Assembly (NCBI GenBank): GCA_910579055.1
Contig: CAJTSU010000062.1
Coordinates: forward strand, 1 to 18,624
Direction: 5' to 3'
Source of the DNA: an uncultured Mailhella sp.
Lineage (GTDB): Bacteria; Desulfobacterota; Desulfovibrionia; Desulfovibrionales; Desulfovibrionaceae
Length of the DNA stretch: 18,624 nucleotides
Below the pieces are notes generated by a model. It was not told the DNA's origin, did no database searches, and saw only the letters and a program-made list of their open reading frames with translations. The position numbers and the translations under genes are program-made. Positions 13,573 to 18,624 of the stretch are shown one piece after another (positions within the stretch are counted from its first letter, which is position 1; every line of letters starts with the position of its first letter).

Positions 13573-14429
13573 ATATCCGCTCCCGGAGCACTGTTTCTGC
13601 GGTCGCCGTCCGGCGTGTCGTCCCCGGCCTTTTTGCCCCTTTCGTCCTCTGAATCCTTTCCTCGCCGGAGGAAACGCGCGACCTCCGCCGGCCCGTGGCG
13701 CAGCAGCTCGTGCGGGTTCCCCTGCGCGGTGAGAGTACGCGTCCTTGCATCCAGAAAAATGGCGTCGTCGGCCACAGCAAAAATGCTGGGCAGTTCATGC
13801 GTGACCATGATCACAGTCATACCCATGTTGTCACGCAATTCAAGAATAAGTTCATCAAGTTGCGCCGCGCTCAGGGGGTCAAGCCCTGCGGAAGGTTCGT
13901 CGAAAAACACAATCTCCGGATCCAGGGCCAGCGCACGGGCCAATCCGGCTCTTTTTTTCATCCCCCCGCTGATTTCGGAAGGATAATAATCCTCGAATCC
14001 GGCCAGCCCCACCTGCGCAAGTTTGAGCGAAGCTATGGCGCGCCGGGAACGAGGCGGCAGAGAGGTATAATATTCCAACGGCAGCGTCACATTTTCGGCC
14101 AAAGTGCGGGATGACCACAAGGCTCCGCTCTGAAACAGCACGCCCACCCGGCGCATGATTTCCGCGCGTCGCGCGGAAGGCGCGGCCCAGAAATCCTCTT
14201 CCCCATACAACACCCTGCCAGCGCCCGGCGGCAGCAGCCCCATAAGCACACGCATCAGGGAACTTTTGCCGCATCCGCTACCACCCATGATCACAAAGAT
14301 GTCGCCCCGGCGCACAGAAAAATTCAAATCCCGCTGGATGATCTTGGGGCCATAGGACACGGTAAGCCCTTCGGCCCGAATGGCGCTTCCGCTCCCCTGC
14401 GGCGCTGTCCGGCGTTTTGCCGCATTCAC
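13569..14429 (-). CDS. MlaF-family ABC transporter ATPase
   Basis: This 286-residue ATPase powers the phospholipid transporter. It shows Walker A GGSGCGKSS (49-57), Q-loop Gln100, signature SGGMKKR (154-160), Walker B FFDEPSAGLDP (175-185) and the switch His211. The SGGMKKRAGLARAL form of the signature is typical of the MlaF/TGD3 group. The last 40 residues are charged and variable. It starts with GTG in a GTGA overlap with the permease gene and ends in an ATGA overlap with the MCE gene, so the three subunits are made together. Confidence 0.92.
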   Translation of the reverse strand: MNAAKRRTAPQGSGSAIRAEGLTVSYGPKIIQRDLNFSVRRGDIFVIMGGSGCGKSSLMRVLMGLLPPGAGRVLYGEEDFWAAPSARRAEIMRRVGVLFQSGALWSSRTLAENVTLPLEYYTSLPPRSRRAIASLKLAQVGLAGFEDYYPSEISGGMKKRAGLARALALDPEIVFFDEPSAGLDPLSAAQLDELILELRDNMGMTVIMVTHELPSIFAVADDAIFLDARTRTLTAQGNPHELLRHGPAEVARFLRRGKDSEDERGKKAGDDTPDGDRRNSAPGADI

Positions 14430-15673
14430 AGTGACACCGCCGTAAACATGATGGTGATGACAGATGTGGAGACGATAATGCCCACAATGGAATTAACCAC
14501 CGCCGCCGTGGTGGCCTGCCCCACCGCCTCCACATTGCGTCCGGCCTTCAACCCCTGATAACAACCAGTGATGGACACCACAAAACCGAACACCAGAGCG
14601 TGCAGCAAGCCGATCCATATCTGCGAGAGGCTCATGTTCGCCAGAGTATTTTCCCAATATGCGGAAGGGGATATGCCCATCATGAGCGTCCCCACCAGAA
14701 AGCCCCCGAGTATGCCCATGACATCGGCATAGACCGTCAGCAGGGGGGTCATCACGGCCAACCCGATCACGCGCGGCAGAACGAGAAAATCCACAGGATC
14801 AAGCCCGAAGGATACCAGAGCGTCCACTTCCTCATTGGCCTGCATACTGCCGATGATCGCCGCGAACGAGGCTCCGGTGCGCCCCGCCAAGACAATGCCC
14901 GTGAGCACCGGCCCCATGACGCGCACCATGGACACGCTCACCAGAGCGGAAACATAGATTTCCGCACCGAAGGCACGGAGCTGGAGGGAACTGACAAAGG
15001 CCAGGATCAGGCCCAGCAGCAGGCTGGTCAGGGAGACAATGGCCAGAGCGTCCACACCGCACTGGCGGAACACGCGCCACAGGTCGCGGGAATTCACCGC
15101 CGCCCGCCCGATGCAAAAGCGTCCGATGCCGGCGGTCACTTCACCCATAAAATTCAGCACGGCAAGAGTAAGGCCGGGTATGGTCAGGGCTTTTCCCCCC
15201 ACCAGTTCCAGCAGTCCCGCCCGATCCGGATCAAATGTCTTCCCGCCCGGCGCGGGTTTCTCCTCACGCTCACCGGCTTGCCCTCCCTTCTTTCCCGAGG
15301 AAGACGGCGCACCGCTCTCCCGCTTTGCATCGGCCAGCGCCAGCAGGCCGGCCATTCCCTCGGGCAGCCCGGTATAGTCCACCGTCATTCCCGCTTGTTG
15401 CGCGCGGCCTGCAACTTCGGCAAACAACGCCAGCAGCGAGGAATCCCACTGCGCCAAATCCTGCACACACAGTTCAAGCCTGCGCGGCCCGGCAGGGCCG
15501 TCTTCATTCTTTCCCGGTAACGGCAGCGCTGCAAGCGCCGCGTCGGCCGCACGGCCCATGGCCCGCGCTTCGGACGTCTGAGCGTGTATGGACCAGCTCC
15601 CAAAGGCCGTTATAACCAGCGTGTCCCCCCGGAGCTCGGTTTCCAGACGGGCTGTCTCGGGACGGGCGTTCAC
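14426..15673 (-). CDS. MlaE-family permease with fused N-terminal STAS (MlaB-like) domain
   Basis: This 415-residue protein joins two parts. Residues 1-115 resemble a STAS domain (WDSSLLALFAEVAGRAQQAG at 76-95), the fold of MlaB, which in E. coli is a separate regulator of MlaF. Residues about 118-148 are a polar, charged linker. Residues 155-415 form the MlaE permease, with about five or six membrane segments and family motifs such as GRTGASFAA and GSMQANEEVDAL. It exports or imports phospholipid across the inner membrane with MlaF and MlaD. It starts with GTG, overlapping the rfaE2 stop as GTGA. The fusion explains the absence of a separate mlaB gene. Confidence 0.9.
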   Translation of the reverse strand: MNARPETARLETELRGDTLVITAFGSWSIHAQTSEARAMGRAADAALAALPLPGKNEDGPAGPRRLELCVQDLAQWDSSLLALFAEVAGRAQQAGMTVDYTGLPEGMAGLLALADAKRESGAPSSSGKKGGQAGEREEKPAPGGKTFDPDRAGLLELVGGKALTIPGLTLAVLNFMGEVTAGIGRFCIGRAAVNSRDLWRVFRQCGVDALAIVSLTSLLLGLILAFVSSLQLRAFGAEIYVSALVSVSMVRVMGPVLTGIVLAGRTGASFAAIIGSMQANEEVDALVSFGLDPVDFLVLPRVIGLAVMTPLLTVYADVMGILGGFLVGTLMMGISPSAYWENTLANMSLSQIWIGLLHALVFGFVVSITGCYQGLKAGRNVEAVGQATTAAVVNSIVGIIVSTSVITIMFTAVSL

Positions 15674-16194
15674 ATGAGCCCCCTCCTGCCCAGTTCGGCA
15701 ATGCGTCGGGCCAGGCCGGTGGTAGAAAACCCTTCCAGCAGGGGCAGACAGTGAACATCGCCCCCTTCAGCCTCCACGACCTCACGGCCTGCCACACTTT
15801 CCGGGGCCCAGTCTCCGCCCTTGACCAGCACATGCGGCCGCACGACGCGGATCAGTTCCAGAGGCGTATCCTCATCAAAGCCCGTGACCAGATCCACCGA
15901 GGCAAGATGGGCCAGAACAAAGGCGCGGGCCGCAAAGCTATTGAAAGGTCTGCCCGGCCCCTTGTTCAGACGGCGCACGGAATCATCACTGTTCAGCCCC
16001 AGCACCAGCACATCGCCCAATGCGCGAGCGCGTTCCAGTAAATCCACATGACCGGGATGCAGAATATCATAACAGCCGTTGGTGAAGACGATGCGCCGTC
16101 CGTCCCGGCGCGGCGCTTCAAGACGGCGCAACAGCTCCTCCCGGTTGGGGACAATTTTGGGATGAAAAAGAGAAGAAAAACCGGAGTCGGACAC
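15670..16194 (-). CDS. rfaE2: RfaE2-type D-glycero-beta-D-manno-heptose 1-phosphate adenylyltransferase
   Basis: This 174-residue nucleotidyltransferase makes ADP-heptose, the donor for LPS inner core. It shows FTNGCYDILHPGHVDLL (37-53) with the HPGH active-site motif (46-49), GLNSDDSV, KGPGRPF, LVKGGDW and the terminal FSTTGL motif. The kinase half found in bifunctional HldE is absent, so it is the stand-alone RfaE2 form. I choose the GTG at 16194 because a strong GGAGG lies just upstream and the family homology starts soon after. Earlier in-frame starts would translate the dispersed repeat at 16291-16359. It is the first gene of the envelope operon and overlaps the permease gene. Confidence 0.88.
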   Translation of the reverse strand: MSDSGFSSLFHPKIVPNREELLRRLEAPRRDGRRIVFTNGCYDILHPGHVDLLERARALGDVLVLGLNSDDSVRRLNKGPGRPFNSFAARAFVLAHLASVDLVTGFDEDTPLELIRVVRPHVLVKGGDWAPESVAGREVVEAEGGDVHCLPLLEGFSTTGLARRIAELGRRGLM

Positions 16195-16230
16195 GTTTCC
16201 TCCACAGGAACAAAAGTTTCGGGGCATGAC

Positions 16231-16259
16231 ACAATAAAGCGCTCCGCGCTCACGGCCAA
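16231..16259 (-). promoter_or_regulatory. Possible sigma-70 promoter of the rfaE2-mla-aas operon
   Basis: On the minus strand TTGGCC (16259-16254) and TATTGT (16236-16231) are 17 bases apart, each matching four of six consensus positions. The start site would fall near 16224, about 30 bases before the GTG of rfaE2. The spacer contains a small palindrome AGCGC/GCGCT. The match is moderate; read-through from trpS is an alternative. Confidence 0.35.
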
Positions 16260-16290
16260 GGACACCGCGACGCCCCCCTGTCCACCTCCC

Positions 16291-16359
16291 TGCCCGGCTT
16301 CGCCGCAATTCACTTGCGGCGTCAGGCTGCGGCGGAGGTGTGGAACCTGCCCAAAACAT
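16291..16359 (-). repeat. Dispersed hairpin repeat, copy B
   Basis: This is the inverted-orientation partner of the repeat at 5855-5925. Its core is a perfect stem GCCGCAA/TTGCGGC around TTCAC (16302-16320). It lies between the end of trpS and the proposed promoter of rfaE2. Core blocks are nearly identical to copy A; the flanks diverge. Confidence 0.65.
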
Positions 16360-16424
16360 CTAACCGAATCGGCACGAAACTGCCATGACAATCCGCGCCG
16401 ACTCGCTGATTTCGGGCACAAAAA

Positions 16425-17408
16425 TCATAAATGCATGGCCTCGCGCACCAGAGCCATGGTCGCGTTGGCGGACGCGGAGGCCTTCTCTCGTCCGACGGCC
16501 AGAATTTCGTCAATCAGACCGGGATTGGCGGCAAACTGCGCGCGGCGTTCATGCAGGGGGGCGAGAAATTCTTCAAGGTTGTTGAGAAAAATCTTTTTGC
16601 ATTGCACACAGCCCATAGTCGCCCCGGTGCAGCCGGCCCTTACTTCCTCCTGCGTCGCCTTGTCGGCCAGCAGCACATGATAGGGGAAAAGATTGCATAC
16701 ATCGGGATTGCCCGGATCGCTCTTGCGCAGACGGGCGGGGTCGGTGAACATGCCCTTTACCTTGGGTTCAATGTCCGCCATGACATCGCGCAGAAAAATA
16801 CCGTTGCCGTAGCTCTTGGACATCTTGCGCCCGTCCAGGCCGGGGCATTTGGCGGCAGGCGTCAGGCGGGCCTGCGGCTCGGGGAACACTTCTCCATACA
16901 GGTAATTGAAGCGGCGCACAATTTCACGCGTCAGTTCCAGATGCGGCAGTTGATCCTGCCCCACGGGCACCCACTGGGGCCGATGCTGGATGATGTCGGA
17001 CGCCATCAGCACCGGATAGCCGAGGAAGCCGTAGTTCCCCAAATCCTTGGTGGTGATTTCCTGCTGCTGTTCCTTATAGGTGGGATTACGTTCCAGCCAG
17101 CCGAGCGGCGTGATCATGGAAAGCAAAAGATGCAGTTCCGCCGTCTCCTTGATGTCGGATTGCCGGTAAATGGCGCATTTGGCGGGGTCAAGCCCCACAG
17201 AAAGCCAGTCCAGCACCATTTCCCGCACGTATTCGCGCACATGGGTGGTGTCGGCGTAATCGCTGGTCAGAGCGTGCCAATCCGCCACGAAGAAGAAGGA
17301 TTCCATCTCCTCCTGCATGGCCACCCAGTTCTTCAGCGCGCCGAAATAGTGACCGATATGCAGCGGCCCCGTGGGCCTCATGCCGGATACAGTGCGTTCC
17401 TTCGCCAT
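16425..17408 (-). CDS. trpS: Tryptophanyl-tRNA synthetase
   Basis: This 327-residue class I synthetase charges tRNA-Trp. The HIGH motif is HIGH at 17-20, the KMSKS motif is at 195-199, and YPVLMASDI and VPVGQDQ are typical. Cys238, Cys260, Cys267 and Cys270 have spacing C-x21-C-x6-C-x2-C, very close to the [4Fe-4S] site known in Thermotoga maritima TrpRS near the anticodon-binding region. So this is probably an iron-sulfur TrpRS. The ATG at 17408 has a GGAGG site; longer in-frame starts overlap the preceding gene and add no homology. It follows the M50 protease gene by 38 bases and is likely co-transcribed with it. Confidence 0.95.
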   Translation of the reverse strand: MAKERTVSGMRPTGPLHIGHYFGALKNWVAMQEEMESFFFVADWHALTSDYADTTHVREYVREMVLDWLSVGLDPAKCAIYRQSDIKETAELHLLLSMITPLGWLERNPTYKEQQQEITTKDLGNYGFLGYPVLMASDIIQHRPQWVPVGQDQLPHLELTREIVRRFNYLYGEVFPEPQARLTPAAKCPGLDGRKMSKSYGNGIFLRDVMADIEPKVKGMFTDPARLRKSDPGNPDVCNLFPYHVLLADKATQEEVRAGCTGATMGCVQCKKIFLNNLEEFLAPLHERRAQFAANPGLIDEILAVGREKASASANATMALVREAMHL

Positions 17409-17446
17409 GACAGATACCTCCGGAAACAATGGTCGGCGAAACAGGT

Positions 17447-18121
17447 TCAGAAAAGACGATAGAAGGAAAAAGCGAGTTCGGATGACCACTCGACAAGAGG
17501 TCCGAGGATCGCTCCCAACATCCCGGTCGCAAGCAGGACAATCAGGATAATAAAGCCCCAGCGGCCGAGACGGGAATATTGCCAGGCCAGACGGCGCGGC
17601 AGAAAGGCTTCCACAATATGACTGCCGTCCAGCGGAGGAATGGGCATGAGATTGATCCACGCCAGGGCAAAATTGGACAAGGTTCCCACCACGAACATGC
17701 GCAGCAGAAAATGTACGCCGGAGCCTTCCGCCATGCCGTTGGCCTGCGCATAGTGCCACATGAAGGCCGCTCCCCCCGCGCAGACAAAGGCCAGCAGCAT
17801 GTTGGCCAGCGGCCCCGCTGCGGACACCAGCAGCATGCCCAGAGCCGGATCGCGCATATTGCGCGAATTGACGGGAACAGGCTTGGCCCAGCCGAAGACA
17901 AAAGGGCTCGCCAGTGCGGTAAGCACAAACATGGCCAGCCCCATGGGGTCGATGTGCGGAATGGGGTTAAGGGTTAACCGGCCCAGCATGCGGGCAGTAT
18001 GATCGCCAAACAGGGAGGCCACCCAGCCGTGGGCAACTTCGTGCAGGATAATGCCGAAGAGCACCGGCACAAAGGCCACGGCGAGATTGGTCATACTGAT
18101 AGAAAAAGAAGAGTCGAACAT
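17447..18121 (-). CDS. Site-2-protease-like M50 family membrane metalloprotease
   Basis: This 224-residue integral membrane protein has the zinc motif HEVAH (27-31) in its first helix, and the third ligand motif NLMPIPPLDGSH (157-168) with Asp165. About five or six hydrophobic segments are visible. It lacks PDZ and CBS domains, so it belongs to the small, simple M50 group often found next to trpS in delta-proteobacteria and Firmicutes. Substrates of this group are unknown. The ATG at 18121 has only a weak upstream site (GGTAGG); an ATG nine codons further in is possible. No obvious promoter was found in the 143 bases before it. Confidence 0.88.
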   Translation of the reverse strand: MFDSSFSISMTNLAVAFVPVLFGIILHEVAHGWVASLFGDHTARMLGRLTLNPIPHIDPMGLAMFVLTALASPFVFGWAKPVPVNSRNMRDPALGMLLVSAAGPLANMLLAFVCAGGAAFMWHYAQANGMAEGSGVHFLLRMFVVGTLSNFALAWINLMPIPPLDGSHIVEAFLPRRLAWQYSRLGRWGFIILIVLLATGMLGAILGPLVEWSSELAFSFYRLF

Positions 18122-18264
18122 CGGATAGACCTACCATGCTCCGCAGCCAACCGCAAGGATAAGGCTTGAGCCTGCTGATAACGGTCAGACGCGAAGACGC
18201 TGCGACGGTTTGCCGCACCGTAAAACAAGCGATTTTTGCGTCTTTCCGCATGGGCGGTAACGGC

Positions 18265-18624
18265 TTATGCGTCCAGCACACCGGCCAGCATGCGGGGCAG
18301 CGTATTGGCCTGGCTCAGCATGGCGGCGGAGGCCTGCGCAAGAATCCGGGAGCGAACAAATTCCGTCATTTCCGTGGCCACATCCACATCAGATATTTGC
18401 GATTCCGCAGCCTGCATATTTTCAGCCTGAATGGAGAGATTGGTCACGGTGTTCTCAAGACGGTTCTGCATGGCACCGAGGTGCGCGCGTACATTGTCTT
18501 TTTTGACCATAGCCTCCTCAAGCCGGGGCAATGCCTCCTGCGCCAGTTGCTTCGTCTTGATGGAGATGATGTCGCCCCGAACCAGACCTGGGCCTGGCGG
18601 TGTGCCGGGAGCGGGCGGTTTGCC
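18265..18624 (-). CDS. Flagellin, C-terminal part (runs off right edge)
   Basis: A frame of 119 codons plus stop runs in from the right edge without interruption. The last 90 residues are a typical flagellin C-terminal D1/D0 region: KKDNVRAHLGAMQNRLE, NLSIQAENMQAAESQISDVD, TEMTEFVRSRILAQ and AMLSQANTLPRML. These helices pack in the filament core. Ahead of them is GDIISIKTKQLAQEALPRLEEA and, at the edge, a Pro/Gly stretch GKPPAPGTPPGPG that is unusual for flagellin. The ending LAGVLDA differs from the common LQLLG-type end. The start, the N-terminal D0 region and the promoter lie outside the window. Confidence 0.88.
   Translation of the reverse strand, partial: GKPPAPGTPPGPGLVRGDIISIKTKQLAQEALPRLEEAMVKKDNVRAHLGAMQNRLENTVTNLSIQAENMQAAESQISDVDVATEMTEFVRSRILAQASAAMLSQANTLPRMLAGVLDA

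Noticed and set aside
11722..13986. Long rightward frame of 754 codons
   Set aside because: Antisense to the lipoprotein, MCE and ATPase genes, all of which have clear family motifs.
16195..16359. 55-codon N-terminal extension of RfaE2
   Set aside because: It would translate repeat copy B; the GTG at 16194 has GGAGG and fits family length.

Overview
The window is GC-rich, densely coded DNA from a Gram-negative, anaerobic, flagellated bacterium. The most likely source is the Desulfovibrionaceae (a Desulfovibrio or Bilophila relative). The basis is a TRAP transporter operon with an AprA-like flavoprotein, a sigma-54 activator, heptose/LPS and Mla-type envelope genes, and a Desulfovibrio-like flagellin C-terminus. 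This placement is inferred from gene content and protein style, not from a marker gene.

Layout. (1) 1-711, minus: the N-terminal part of an unrecognised membrane-anchored, low-complexity protein, cut by the left edge. (2) 712-1389: a divergent intergenic region full of palindromes, with a near-consensus sigma-70 promoter pointing left. (3) 1390-2292, plus: a TtuA/TtcA-like tRNA thiolation enzyme, followed by a clear terminator. (4) 2422-7615, minus: an operon of AprA-like flavoprotein, two-cluster ferredoxin, TRAP binding protein and fused TRAP permease. (5) 7616-7873: an AT-rich control region with a textbook -24/-12 promoter and upstream dyads. (6) 7874-9547, plus: an RtcR-family CARF-AAA+ sigma-54 activator, divergent from the operon. 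(7) 9602-16194, minus: a tightly coupled envelope operon, rfaE2, STAS-MlaE, MlaF, MlaD, PqiC-like lipoprotein and an Aas-like protein. (8) 16425-18121, minus: an M50 protease, then trpS. (9) 18265-18624, minus: the C-terminal end of a flagellin, cut by the right edge.

How the parts work together. The most unusual unit is 2422-9547. RtcR normally controls the RNA-repair genes rtcBA. Here an RtcR-type protein sits back-to-back with a transport-and-redox operon that has its own sigma-54 promoter and enhancer-like dyads about 100 bp upstream. The simplest reading is that the regulator switches on uptake of an organic acid-like substrate by the TRAP system and its cytoplasmic reduction or oxidation by the flavoprotein-ferredoxin pair. 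The substrate and the CARF ligand cannot be read from the sequence. The envelope operon joins LPS heptose activation, intermembrane phospholipid transport and lysophospholipid/fatty-acid recycling in one transcript. Two copies of a hairpin-bearing dispersed repeat lie at 5855-5925 and 16291-16359, one inside the redox operon and one just upstream of the envelope operon.
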